From the NCBI RefSeq assembly GCF_024347475.1, contig NZ_AP025487.1, positions 1,054,001 through 1,118,000 of the forward strand: DNA of 64,000 nt, read 5' to 3'. The notes under the pieces were generated by a model. That model saw only the letters and a program-made list of their open reading frames with translations. It was not told the origin of the DNA and did not search any database. Position numbers and translations under genes: made by a program. Shown here piece by piece: positions 53,021 to 62,100 of the stretch. How positions within the stretch are numbered: position 1 is the first letter of the stretch; each line of letters starts with the position of its first letter. The stretch comes from Vibrio fortis (GTDB taxonomy: Bacteria > Pseudomonadota > Gammaproteobacteria > Enterobacterales > Vibrionaceae).

Positions 53021-55186
53021 CTACTGAGTCTTGAGTAAATCTAAAAAGAACGCGTACTCCAGTGCATCTTCTTTCAGTCGTTTAAATCGACCTGATGCAC
53101 CACCGTGACCTGCTTCCATGTCGGTTTTGAACACTAGTACGTTGTTGTCTGTTTTCATCTCACGCAGCTTCGCTACCCACTTCATAGGTTCAAAGTATTG
53201 TACTTGCGAGTCATGCAGACCTGTTGTCACCAACATATTCGGGTAATTCTGAGCTTTCACGTTGTCGTATGGCGAGTAACTCAACATGTAATCGTAGTAG
53301 GTCTTAATATTTGGGTTACCCCATTCGTCGTACTCGTTAGTTGTAAGAGGAATCGACTCATCAAGCATGGTCGTTACTACATCCACAAATGGAACATGAG
53401 CCCCAATGCCTCGATACAACTCAGGCGCTTGGTTGATGATTGCTCCCATCAACAGACCGCCCGCTGAACCACCTACTGCGAACACTTTATCTTTAGCGCC
53501 ATAACCTTGTTCAACTAGGCCTTTGGTGACATCGATGAAATCATTGAACGTGTTTTGTTTAGTAAGCTTTTTGCCATCTTCATACCAAGGGCGCCCCAGC
53601 ATCTCTGAACCACGAATATGTGCAATGGCATAAACGAAGCCTCGATCTAGCAGGCTAAGGCGAACTGAGCTGAAAGTCGGTTCTATGGTCGAGCCGTAAG
53701 ACCCATAGCCGTATTGGTAAATTGGGTTAGTGCCGTCTTTCTTGAAGAGATCTTTGCGATAAACCAAAGAGACAGGCACTTGCTTGCCATCGCGAGCCGT
53801 AATCATGATTCGCTCTGATTGGTAATTATCCGCGTCGAAATCACCTAATACCGGCGTTTGCTTCATGATCTCAGATTGACCTGTCGTTAGGTCGAAGTCA
53901 TAGTAAGTACCCGGAGTCGTTAAGCTGCTGTAATAGACTCGTACTTTTGAGTTATCTAACTCATAGTTGCTAGTTAGGTAGGTAGCAAAAGCGGTGTCAT
54001 TGAACTCAAGTGGAAACTCTTTGCCTGTAGATAGTTGACGAACCTTCACTGTAGACAAGCCATTTGAACGCTGCTCGTAAACCAGATGATCATTAAACAG
54101 CTCAAAATCGACAAGCTGTGAGTTGTCGTCAGCTGGAATCACATCGACCCATTTTGAACGGTCATGCATATTTTCAGCCGTTGTTTTCATCAACCGGAAG
54201 TTGACCGCTTGGTAGTTGGTGTAGATGTAATACCAATCCTCTAGCTTGGCGATGCTGTACTCTATGCCCGTTTCTCTTGGGTAGAAGGCTTCTGCTTTTG
54301 CATTTGGGTTGTTGGCATCAATAATTGAAACACCACTGGTTTCAGTGCTCGAGTGCCAAATGTATACCTGCTGGCCATCTTTACTCTTACTGATGCTGGT
54401 GTAGTAAGCGCTGTCAGCTTCTTCGTAGATCAGCTCATCGCTTGTTTGAGGTGTGCCCAATACATGGCGGTAAACTTGATAGCCAAGTAGAGTTTGTGGA
54501 TCTTTCTTGATGTAGTAGAAGGCTTGGTTGTCGTTTTGCCATGCGATAGCGCTCGAAGCCCCTTTAATTTCATCGTTTAGGTATTCACCTGTCGTCAGGT
54601 CTTTAATCTTAATGGTGTAAATACGGCGGCTCAGAGTATCCTCGCCATAGGCCAACATATTTTCGCTCGGGCTGACAAATAGACCACCAATACTGAAAAA
54701 TTCATGTTCTTTGGCGAGTTCGTTAACGTCTAAGATGACTTGTTTGTCTATTCCTAAAAAGTGTTTTTCGCGCAAATGAACTGGGTATTCGTTGTCACCT
54801 GTGAGTTTATTTGAGTAGTAGTAGCTGCCTTTGCGAACCGGTACCGAATTGTCGTTTTTCGCGATTCGGCCTTTGATTTCTTCAAATAATTGTTTTTGAG
54901 ATGCTTCTGTATGCTTCAGAACAGCCTCTGCATACTGGTTCTCTTGCTGGAGGTGCTGCAAGATCTCTGGGTCTTGGCGTTCGTCATCACGCATCCAATA
55001 GTAATCATCAATTCGTGCGTCACCATGAGTCGTCATTGAATGAGGGACTTTCTTAGCAACGGGAGCTTGGGTTTGTTGAGCGATGAGTTGCGATGGAGAG
55101 TAGTGGTTCATGGTTGTTTTTCCTTGATTGCTGCATCCGGCGACAAGCGCGACCGATACGGCTAATGTGGTTAAAGCGAAACGCAT
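53021..55186 (-). CDS. ptrB: oligopeptidase B-like prolyl-oligopeptidase-family protease, lipoprotein form
   Basis: 721 residues. The N-terminal beta-propeller (about 50-430) is followed by the alpha/beta-hydrolase domain with the triad S574 (GGSAGG), D659 (LHDSQVQYFEP) and H694 (EAGHGGASGRF). These features and the early block DDYYWMRDDERQDPEIL match oligopeptidase B, which cuts short peptides after Arg or Lys. Oligopeptidase B is normally cytosolic and about 680-690 residues long. Here the protein starts with a lipoprotein signal, MRFALTTLAVSVALVAGC (Cys18), so an envelope location is expected. Family firm; location inferred. Confidence 0.88.
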   Translation of the reverse strand: MRFALTTLAVSVALVAGCSNQGKTTMNHYSPSQLIAQQTQAPVAKKVPHSMTTHGDARIDDYYWMRDDERQDPEILQHLQQENQYAEAVLKHTEASQKQLFEEIKGRIAKNDNSVPVRKGSYYYSNKLTGDNEYPVHLREKHFLGIDKQVILDVNELAKEHEFFSIGGLFVSPSENMLAYGEDTLSRRIYTIKIKDLTTGEYLNDEIKGASSAIAWQNDNQAFYYIKKDPQTLLGYQVYRHVLGTPQTSDELIYEEADSAYYTSISKSKDGQQVYIWHSSTETSGVSIIDANNPNAKAEAFYPRETGIEYSIAKLEDWYYIYTNYQAVNFRLMKTTAENMHDRSKWVDVIPADDNSQLVDFELFNDHLVYEQRSNGLSTVKVRQLSTGKEFPLEFNDTAFATYLTSNYELDNSKVRVYYSSLTTPGTYYDFDLTTGQSEIMKQTPVLGDFDADNYQSERIMITARDGKQVPVSLVYRKDLFKKDGTNPIYQYGYGSYGSTIEPTFSSVRLSLLDRGFVYAIAHIRGSEMLGRPWYEDGKKLTKQNTFNDFIDVTKGLVEQGYGAKDKVFAVGGSAGGLLMGAIINQAPELYRGIGAHVPFVDVVTTMLDESIPLTTNEYDEWGNPNIKTYYDYMLSYSPYDNVKAQNYPNMLVTTGLHDSQVQYFEPMKWVAKLREMKTDNNVLVFKTDMEAGHGGASGRFKRLKEDALEYAFFLDLLKTQ

Positions 55187-55381
55187 CTTTATATCCTTAG
55201 CGTGCAGCTTACTCGTTTTATTGCCAGCATCCTTTAGTGGTTAGTTTCCTTCCAGTGATATTATTTATAATTGGATTCTGGATATGCACTTTCATCGTAA
55301 GTGTCTGTTATTGTTTTTTAAAAATCAAAGTAATGTTTGATGAAATTAGTGGTAGACATGAGACGAGGGTAAACGGGTAAT

Positions 55382-55412
55382 AAAAAAGGGACACACTTTT
55401 CAGCATGTCCCT
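55382..55412 (-). terminator. terminator of the EmrD-like gene
   Basis: AGGGACA (55387-55393) pairs with TGTCCCT (55406-55412); AAAAAA at 55382-55387 is the U run on the reverse strand. Confidence 0.7.
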
Positions 55413-55443
55413 CTTCTCTGTTTGGGCAAGGTTCGAGTTTGTT

Positions 55444-56649
55444 TTAGATAGCCAATGGCATTTCGTTTGAGTGATCAGGTTTACGATTAACCCAACGTAA
55501 ACCAAGCATGGCGATAAGTGACATGGTAATCATCAAGCAACCCAGTGGCAGTTGGTCTTGAGCTGGGAAGAACGATGCCAACAGTGTTGCGATGCCAGCA
55601 CCTAAATTCTGCATACCACCTAAGATCGCGCCGCCAGTACCTGCGTGGTATGGGAATGGCGAAAGTGCTCCCGTTGTTGCAGCTGGGAACAAAATACCAG
55701 CACCCAAGAAGTAAATGGTTGCGCCGCCAATCAAAGTTAATGCGGTTGTTTGACCAAACAGACCTGGGATAAGCACTACGGCTGAGCCTACCAAGATCGA
55801 AACTAAACCAACATTCAACGCGCGGCGCTCTGAGCGACGTTGCGCGATGTAACTCGATAGGCCAGCACCCACTAGGTAACCAGGAATCGGTAACACAAAT
55901 AGCAAACTTACTGTGGTTGCTGGCAAACCAAGTACACCACCAAGCAATACACCTGCTGCTGCTTCGAACACTGCTACGCCTGCAAATGTTGCCACCAATA
56001 CCAATAAGAAGCCTTGGAAGCGTTTGTCTGATAGAACAAACTTGTAGCTGTTGACGACCGACTCATTTTTACGTCGTTCTTTTGGCAATGTTTCCATCAT
56101 GCTCGTCATCATGGTGATCACAACAGCGATACCAAACAGTGCAAGAAACAAGTAGCTAGAACGCCAGCCGAAAGCTTCTGTTAGGTAACCGCCCAGTACA
56201 GGTGCCATCAATGGGGAGAAAATCACACACATGCTGATTAAGCTGTTCGCACGGTGTAATTCAGCGCCCTCAAAACAGTCGCGAGTCAATGTACGAGACA
56301 TCGCGCCGCCACAACCGACTCCCAGTCCTTGAATAAAGCTACCCGCCAAGAACCATTCGTATTCATGAGCGAATAGGGCGACTAAGGTACCTAGGATGTA
56401 GATGACTAAGCCTGCGACGATGATTGGTTTACGACCGAGGCGATCAGAAAGCGGACCGTAAACAAATTGCGACAAACCATAAGGGATCAGGTAACACGCC
56501 ATCACTGCTTGAAGTGAAGACGCAGAAACCAAGAACTCACCTGCCATATGACCAATAGAAGGCACGTACATCGTTTGAGTCATTTGACCTACGGCTGTCA
56601 GAATAGCGATTAAAAAGGTAAGTTTCGCTAATGGAAACGAGGCGGACAT
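55444..56649 (-). CDS. emrD: EmrD-like MFS multidrug transporter
   Basis: 401 residues with 12 membrane segments. The MFS motif A is in YGPLSDRLGRKPIIVAG (between segments 2 and 3), and the proton-driven DHA1 signature is in FIQGLGVGCGGAMSRTLTRD. This is the Bcr/CflA/EmrD group of H+-coupled drug exporters; length and sequence fit EmrD (394 in E. coli). Monocistronic. A perfect 9-bp inverted repeat at 56754-56778, about 105 bp upstream, is a candidate operator. Confidence 0.88.
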   Translation of the reverse strand: MSASFPLAKLTFLIAILTAVGQMTQTMYVPSIGHMAGEFLVSASSLQAVMACYLIPYGLSQFVYGPLSDRLGRKPIIVAGLVIYILGTLVALFAHEYEWFLAGSFIQGLGVGCGGAMSRTLTRDCFEGAELHRANSLISMCVIFSPLMAPVLGGYLTEAFGWRSSYLFLALFGIAVVITMMTSMMETLPKERRKNESVVNSYKFVLSDKRFQGFLLVLVATFAGVAVFEAAAGVLLGGVLGLPATTVSLLFVLPIPGYLVGAGLSSYIAQRRSERRALNVGLVSILVGSAVVLIPGLFGQTTALTLIGGATIYFLGAGILFPAATTGALSPFPYHAGTGGAILGGMQNLGAGIATLLASFFPAQDQLPLGCLMITMSLIAMLGLRWVNRKPDHSNEMPLAI

Positions 56650-57102
56650 TTGCGTATCTCTCCAAAAATTAAAAACGTAAAAAGCCTTAGCGCTCCATTA
56701 GGGAGAGCCAATTGAATAAAGCGACTAGGGAATCTAGGCGCGAGATATTAGAGTTTGATTGCCGAATTAGCAATCAAAAAGTGTGAAGTTGAACAAGATA
56801 AAAATCTATAATGTGGATTAGAAAAATTAATCCGAAATTAGTGGCATTTAAAGATGTGGAACGTGCGAGTCGGCTTCATTGACATGCCTCTGTGACAAGT
56901 CGAAAGTGATTGAAAATCAGTGTGTAAAAATAGAAAGATACGATTTATTAACATTTATATAAACTTTCGTTTTATATGTGACCGATTTGTGCTGTAATTG
57001 TCGGCTAAGCTATTCGTCTAACAGACATAAGTAGAATGGTATTTTTGCTATCGGTATGTTTTTAGGTTCACGGAAGTCTTTTGGCTTAAATAAGGATATT
57101 CA
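56650..57102. other. 453-bp divergent region between the EmrD-like gene and the chemoreceptor
   Basis: No gene is seen. It holds the inverted repeat at 56754-56778 and AT-rich promoter-like sequence on both strands. AAGGA at 57091-57095 is the ribosome site of the chemoreceptor gene. Confidence 0.5.
56754..56778. promoter_or_regulatory. perfect inverted repeat, candidate operator of the emrD-like gene
   Basis: TTTGATTGC and GCAATCAAA (9-bp arms) flank CGAATTA. There is no T run suited to termination, and it lies upstream of two divergent starts, so a binding site is more likely than a terminator. Confidence 0.5.
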
Positions 57103-59220
57103 ATGCGCTCACTTTCGGTACAGTGGAAAATCACCCTTTTGGCTGGGTGTTGTTTAATCATCACGTCACTCTCTCTTATTGGTTTCTCGATCTACAACGC
57201 TTCTAGTAATCAACAGGTGATCAAGTCCCAAAGTTCGGACTCTGTCATTAACAAAACTGAACAACTATTGGCTTCAGTTTCGCAGTTAAATGCACAAGAA
57301 ACTCAACGTTATGTAGATGAGGCTATCTATCGTGCTGAAATGTTGGCCGCGAGTGCAAAATTTCTAAAAACAAACGCTGAAGAGAACTTCACGCCAAGCG
57401 AAGAGTTAAGAACCGCCTTAGACGAGATGATTCGTCGTTCAGTATTGGACTTTGAGTCAATACTCGGTGCTTACTTGGTGTTTCGTCCAGATATGTTAGA
57501 CGGTGAAGATGGCAACTATGTGGATGCAGACTATGTAGGTTCTAACGAGGTGGGTCGTTTTGCACCATATTGGAAAGTAGCAGACAACGGAGAAAACGTA
57601 CTGTCTAATGTTCTGTCTGAACAGATCCTAAACGATAACTCAAACAGCGAACGCTTTTATTGTCCGTTGTCGAGTGGTCAAACATGTATCAGTACGCCAA
57701 AGGTTGTGACTAGTGGTGGTCAGTCACTGCTAACATCTTCTATCTCGGTACCGATAATGGTTGATGATACGGCGATTGGTTTCCTTGGCATTGATCTTCG
57801 CTTGGATGCACTTACTCAAATTGTTGCAGAATCAGATGCTGAATTATTCGAAGGTAACGGCGCGATTTACGTGGTGAGCTTAGATGGCTCCGTAATTGCT
57901 GCAGACAACGCCTCTATTGCAACGGGTTCACAGTTTGCTAGTAATCATACGAGTAACGACCAACTCACAGATTTCATGTTTGGCGGAGAAACGATGACTC
58001 AGTGGAGTGACAATGGCGAGTGGCTATTAGCTTTTGCCCCTGTTGTTGCTGCAAACCAAACGTGGGGAATCTTGTTAGAGATCCCGCGCGACAGCGTAGT
58101 CGCTGATGCCAACCTGCTTGATGCCATCATTAGTGACAAGCTGAGTGAAGGTATCAAAACCGAGATGATCGCTGGTGGTCTATTTATTTTGATTGGTTTA
58201 GCTATCATCGCGTTTGCGTCGCTTTCGATTGTTAAGCCTATTCGTCAAGTAGTTGAAAGGCTTGATGATATTGCCTCTGGTGAAGGGGATCTCACCCAAC
58301 GACTTGAAGTGAAGTCCCAAGATGAAGTAGGACAACTGGCTCAAGGCTTTAACCGTTTCCTAGATAAACTTCAGCCGACGATCAAAGAAGTGATCGCGAC
58401 ATCAGAGCAAGTCGCCAGCACTACAAGCGCAGCAAAGGCTTCGGCTTCAAGCACACGTCAAAGCAGTGAATCACAATTCAAGGAAGTCGACCTAGTTGCA
58501 ACCGCAGCAGAAGAGATGACTCAGACTGCAAGTCTCGTTGTACAGAATGCTGAAATCGCGGTAGGCGCTGCGAGTGAAGCAAATTCTTCAGCGAAGCAAG
58601 GTCAGCAAGTTATTGAGTTGTCTGCTGGTGAAATGAGAAAGCTGGTAGAACGTATGTCTAGTGCCGTTCCGATTGTCGAAGAGTTGGCGAAGAACAATGC
58701 AAACATCACAGACATTTTGGGTGTCATTGAAGGCATCTCTGAGCAAACCAACTTGTTGGCGTTGAATGCTGCGATTGAAGCTGCCCGTGCGGGTGAACAA
58801 GGTAGAGGCTTTGCTGTGGTAGCGGATGAAGTACGAAACCTTGCTAGTCGCACACAAGCCTCGGTTGGAGAAATTCGCCAGGTCATTGATAAAGTTCAGG
58901 CTGGGACTCAGGATGTCGTGGAAGCGATTCAAGAGGGTAACATTTTAGCCAATGATACGGCTCTACATGTTCAAAATGCGGTTGAAGATTTAGGCTCAAT
59001 CTTTACATCGATTGAAGCCATTAGTGACATGAACAATCAGATCGTGAGAGCGGCTGAAGAGCAACAATCGGTATCCGGTGAAGTGAATCAGAGTGTAGTG
59101 AATATTCGCGACCTAAGTGCACAAATTCTTGAGCAAGCTTCGGCGTCAGAAGAGCAGGGGAATCAGATTGATACGCTATCGCAACAGCAACAAGCCTTAG
59201 TAAACCAGTTCAAGGTTTAG
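57103..59220 (+). CDS. methyl-accepting chemotaxis protein with double-Cache sensor
   Basis: 705 residues. Membrane segment about 10-32, a periplasmic dCache-type domain (about 50-340; [47 protein letters not shown]), a second membrane segment at about 350-372, HAMP ([20 protein letters not shown]), then the signalling domain with the tip [20 protein letters not shown]. dCache receptors of this type often bind amino acids or other small metabolites; the ligand is unknown. A cysteine pair within [11 protein letters not shown] may form a disulfide. Monocistronic. Confidence 0.93.
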   Translation: MRSLSVQWKITLLAGCCLIITSLSLIGFSIYNASSNQQVIKSQSSDSVINKTEQLLASVSQLNAQETQRYVDEAIYRAEMLAASAKFLKTNAEENFTPSEELRTALDEMIRRSVLDFESILGAYLVFRPDMLDGEDGNYVDADYVGSNEVGRFAPYWKVADNGENVLSNVLSEQILNDNSNSERFYCPLSSGQTCISTPKVVTSGGQSLLTSSISVPIMVDDTAIGFLGIDLRLDALTQIVAESDAELFEGNGAIYVVSLDGSVIAADNASIATGSQFASNHTSNDQLTDFMFGGETMTQWSDNGEWLLAFAPVVAANQTWGILLEIPRDSVVADANLLDAIISDKLSEGIKTEMIAGGLFILIGLAIIAFASLSIVKPIRQVVERLDDIASGEGDLTQRLEVKSQDEVGQLAQGFNRFLDKLQPTIKEVIATSEQVASTTSAAKASASSTRQSSESQFKEVDLVATAAEEMTQTASLVVQNAEIAVGAASEANSSAKQGQQVIELSAGEMRKLVERMSSAVPIVEELAKNNANITDILGVIEGISEQTNLLALNAAIEAARAGEQGRGFAVVADEVRNLASRTQASVGEIRQVIDKVQAGTQDVVEAIQEGNILANDTALHVQNAVEDLGSIFTSIEAISDMNNQIVRAAEEQQSVSGEVNQSVVNIRDLSAQILEQASASEEQGNQIDTLSQQQQALVNQFKV

Positions 59221-59242
59221 AGTTGCAGATAGCTACAAAACT

Positions 59243-59273
59243 AAAAAGGGACACGTATATGCGTGTCCCTTTT
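59243..59273. terminator. bidirectional terminator between the chemoreceptor gene and roxA
   Basis: AAAAGGGACACG (59244-59255) pairs with CGTGTCCCTTTT (59262-59273). Confidence 0.88.
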
Positions 59274-59293
59274 GGTATGCGTTAACTGCGTAA

Positions 59294-60427
59294 CTACTCT
59301 TCGATGAACCAGTAGCCTTTATTGACTAGGTTAGTGATAAGAGCAATAGCGGATGGACTTAAGGCATTCTCTGATGTGATGACTGAGTCATTACACAGCG
59401 ACGTTAATAGAGCGCTGTCATTATCTTCAACCTTAATAACTTCACCATTGATGTAAGCAATGTTGGTCTCAGTTTCGTGGTATAGGGCTTTAAGACCTGA
59501 AACTTTGTAGATCTCGCCTTGTGCTGCTAAATGGTTAGAGACTTCTTCGGCACGCCATAGTGGATCAGGAGCAACGATATCAAGTTGATGGCGTGACTGG
59601 CTAAGCAGACATCCCATAAAGTCACTGACTGTGTTCGGTTGCTCAAGCGCTGAATGTAGCATTTTTGTCAGGCTTGCAAGGTCTGATTGGCGTATCTGAC
59701 CGAAGTTGTTTTGCGTCTTGAACTGCGGATCATGGAGATGTGTGTCACCCATGTCATGCGCTAATACGAAGTCGGCAAAGTTGCTGATTAGCTCCTGCTC
59801 TTTCGGTGAGCGGTAGCCAATGGAGTAGCTCATTGAAGGCTCTAATGTGGTACCTTCATGTGGGAAACCTGGTGGGATGTACAGAATATCACCGGGCTCT
59901 AACACTTGGTCGATGATAGGCTCAAAACCCTCAATTTGACGCAGTGCAGAAGCTTGGATGCTCTCTGTGTATTGCCCTTCGTCTTTCGCCCCCACTTTCC
60001 ACTGGCGCTTGCCATGACCCTGCACGATAAACACATCATATTGATCAATATGAGGACCCACACCACCATGCTCCGCTGAGTAGCAGATCATAAGATCATC
60101 GAATAGCCAGTTCGGAAGGGCTTGAAATGATTCTGCCAATTGGGCAGCTCCTTGATGCCAATGGTTGGCAGCTTGAACAATAAGTTGCCAATGGCTTTGA
60201 GGGAGCTGACCAAACTTATCTTCACTAAATGGACCGTGCTCAGCCGACCACTTATTATCTTGGTTAGATACAAAGCGAGAGTCGACTTCTTCTTCCATTG
60301 ATAGGCCTGCCAGCTCTTCTGGGCTGATCGGGTCAACAAAATCTTTGAATCCGCCTTTGATGATGGTTGGTTGTTTATGCCAGTATTGTTCAACAAACTC
60401 GGCCATAGAGAAGTTAAGTTGGTACAT
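59294..60427 (-). CDS. roxA: JmjC-type ribosomal oxygenase RoxA (YcfD)
   Basis: 377 residues (E. coli YcfD has 373). It is an Fe(II)/2-oxoglutarate dioxygenase that hydroxylates an arginine of ribosomal protein L16. The iron ligands H126 and D128 (GGVGPHIDQYDVF) and H190 (YIPPGFPHEGTT) are present, followed by the helical dimerisation and winged-helix C-terminal parts. AGGA precedes the ATG. The start lies 18 bp from an eight-fold heptanucleotide repeat that overlaps the upstream gene ybaM. It probably belongs to the transcription unit that includes priC and ybaM. Confidence 0.93.
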   Translation of the reverse strand: MYQLNFSMAEFVEQYWHKQPTIIKGGFKDFVDPISPEELAGLSMEEEVDSRFVSNQDNKWSAEHGPFSEDKFGQLPQSHWQLIVQAANHWHQGAAQLAESFQALPNWLFDDLMICYSAEHGGVGPHIDQYDVFIVQGHGKRQWKVGAKDEGQYTESIQASALRQIEGFEPIIDQVLEPGDILYIPPGFPHEGTTLEPSMSYSIGYRSPKEQELISNFADFVLAHDMGDTHLHDPQFKTQNNFGQIRQSDLASLTKMLHSALEQPNTVSDFMGCLLSQSRHQLDIVAPDPLWRAEEVSNHLAAQGEIYKVSGLKALYHETETNIAYINGEVIKVEDNDSALLTSLCNDSVITSENALSPSAIALITNLVNKGYWFIEE

Positions 60428-60445
60428 GTGTATCCTGTTATATTC

Positions 60446-60500
60446 GTGCTAGGTGCTAGGTGCTAGGTGCTAGGTGCTAGGTGCTAGGTGCTAGGTGCTA
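60446..60500. repeat. heptanucleotide tandem repeat (GTGCTAG, 7.9 copies)
   Basis: Seven complete perfect copies of GTGCTAG (60446-60494) plus six bases of an eighth. On the reverse strand the repeat supplies the last codons and the TAG stop of ybaM, then lies as untranslated DNA up to 18 bp before roxA. Perfect tandem copies of a 7-mer are prone to gain or loss by slipped replication. Confidence 0.95.
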
Positions 60501-60654
60501 ATTTAGCTTGAAGGTCTTTCTCGACGATCTTAATTGCCTCTAAAGCAACTTTGGGATCGATTTCGTTGCTCTCAAAAAGGTAGATAAGATCAACCGCAAG
60601 TTTGATCTCATCTGGAGCGTTATCAAGTGGTGACTGGGTTTGTTCAGTGCTCAT
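60484..60654 (-). CDS. ybaM: YbaM-family (DUF2496) small protein
   Basis: 56 residues. The core LDNAPDEIKLAVDLIYLFES and VALEAIKIVEKDLQAKL follows E. coli YbaM ([20 protein letters not shown]), which lies next to priC as here. The ATG at 60654 overlaps the end of priC by 11 bases. The final four residues (A-P-S-T) and the stop are read from the heptanucleotide repeat, so the C-terminus has probably been remodelled by it. Function is unknown. Confidence 0.85.
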   Translation of the reverse strand: MSTEQTQSPLDNAPDEIKLAVDLIYLFESNEIDPKVALEAIKIVEKDLQAKLAPST

Positions 60655-61192
60655 CTCTATTGGGAACCTCTAAGTCTATCTGTCTGTGTATCTTTTTCAT
60701 GGACTCTTCACAGCGCTCTAGTCGCTCAGTCGCCAGTTTCCATGCTTTCTCTGCCTGTTCTTTTTGATAGGCGGGAGCGGAATCAAATGATGCCTTTCTC
60801 TGTTGAACTAAGCTTGATAATCGATTGTGCCAGTCTTGATGTTGCGCGAGGTTGTTGTAGAGCTGGTTGGTCGAGTGCTCTTGGTTGAAGTTTCGGTCAC
60901 TACGCAAATCATAGTTCGCCAATTCGCGTTGTAGCGCTGCGACTTGATTGGTCAGCTTTTCCGTTAAGTGTAGGGCTCTCTCGGCAGATAATTGCTGGTG
61001 ACTTTGTTCGAGCAAGATACGCTTATAGTTCGCTTGCGCTTCAAGCGCGTAGGGCATTAATAATTTTGCCCGTGAGTTAAATAGCGTGCTATCAAATAGT
61101 GGTTGATGATAAGTACCACGCGCTCCATCGACTTGTTGACAGTGGCCGATTAAGGTTTCAAGTATCTTAGCGAGTTGATTGAATTTAGACAT
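60644..61192 (-). CDS. priC: primosomal replication protein PriC
   Basis: 182 residues from the ATG at 61192; an in-frame TTG two codons earlier is less likely. The protein is wholly helical, rich in Gln, Leu and Arg, with the conserved C-terminal KAWKLATERLERCEESMKKI. PriC helps reload DnaB at stalled forks that have a gap on the leading strand. It is co-transcribed with ybaM (11-base overlap) and starts 18 bp after the TSUP gene. PriC proteins vary in sequence, and the ybaM neighbour strengthens the call. Confidence 0.85.
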   Translation of the reverse strand: MSKFNQLAKILETLIGHCQQVDGARGTYHQPLFDSTLFNSRAKLLMPYALEAQANYKRILLEQSHQQLSAERALHLTEKLTNQVAALQRELANYDLRSDRNFNQEHSTNQLYNNLAQHQDWHNRLSSLVQQRKASFDSAPAYQKEQAEKAWKLATERLERCEESMKKIHRQIDLEVPNRDEH

Positions 61193-61210
61193 GCCCAAAC
61201 ATTCGCTCAG

Positions 61211-61990
61211 TTAAAGGTTTACAAACCAAGCTTCGTAAGCGAGTTTGATGGCAAGGATGCTCACGACCGTAACAAAGACCGGGCGGATAAACTTAGCGCC
61301 AAAACGGATAGCTGAATGAGCTCCAACAAATGCGCCAACCATTAAGCAAACGCCCATCGTTAATCCAAGAACCCAATCAATATGACCTAGAATTGCGAAC
61401 GTAACTAAAGAAGTGAAATTGCTGGTGAAGTTCATCGCCTTTGATAAACCAGATGCGAGCAAAATGTTTAGGCGATAAAGAGCCATAGAACTCACTGTCC
61501 AGAAAGCACCGGTTCCGGGACCTGCCACGCCATCATAAAACCCTAATGTAAAACCTTGAGCTATCTGTTTCTTCTTCAAAACTGGGCATGGCTTGAGTGG
61601 CACGCTCTGGTTTGCATTCGGCGTTTTGTGAAAAATGGTGTAGATCGCAGCGGCCAAAATCACAAGAGGAAGCACTTTTTCAAGCCATTCTGTACTGATG
61701 GCGTCGACGACTAGAGTTCCGACTGTCGCGCCAATTAAAGTTGCAACAAAAGCGTTGAGCCAACATTGAGGCTTGAACAGCTTTTTCTTGTAATAGGTAA
61801 ACGCGGCTGTTGAAGACGCAAATGTAGCTGCAAGCTTATTAGTGCCGAGCGCAATATGAGGTGGTAGTCCCAGAGACAATAAAGTAGGTACGGTTAGCAT
61901 ACCGCCGCCACCGGCAACGGCATCAATAAAACCCGCAGCAAAGGCAACTAGGGCTAATATGACCAACATGGTTGGTTCAATCATTTCCAT
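61211..61990 (-). CDS. TSUP-family (TauE/SafE, YfcA-like) permease
   Basis: 259 residues from the ATG at 61990 (MEMIEPTMLV); earlier in-frame codons give an unlikely hydrophilic head. About eight membrane segments in two repeats, with the family motifs AGFIDAVAGGGGMLTVPTLL and GFYDGVAGPGTGAFW. TSUP proteins export sulfite, sulfoacetate or related organosulfur anions; the substrate of YfcA-type members is not settled. It lies between dinG (110 bp) and priC (18 bp) on the same strand. Confidence 0.88.
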   Translation of the reverse strand: MEMIEPTMLVILALVAFAAGFIDAVAGGGGMLTVPTLLSLGLPPHIALGTNKLAATFASSTAAFTYYKKKLFKPQCWLNAFVATLIGATVGTLVVDAISTEWLEKVLPLVILAAAIYTIFHKTPNANQSVPLKPCPVLKKKQIAQGFTLGFYDGVAGPGTGAFWTVSSMALYRLNILLASGLSKAMNFTSNFTSLVTFAILGHIDWVLGLTMGVCLMVGAFVGAHSAIRFGAKFIRPVFVTVVSILAIKLAYEAWFVNL

Positions 61991-62100
61991 AAAATAGCTA
62001 TTATTCTCGTTATATGCTGTATGAGCAGCGTAGCTTTGTAATTTGCTGGTCTGCAAATCAAAAACAGTTTTTATTAGGAGTGCGTTTGCAGCTCAATTCG

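Noticed and set aside
60446..60500. Assembly artefact explanation for the heptamer repeat
   Set aside because: It cannot be excluded from sequence alone, but the repeat merges in frame with ybaM and leaves a proper roxA ribosome site, so it is treated as real.
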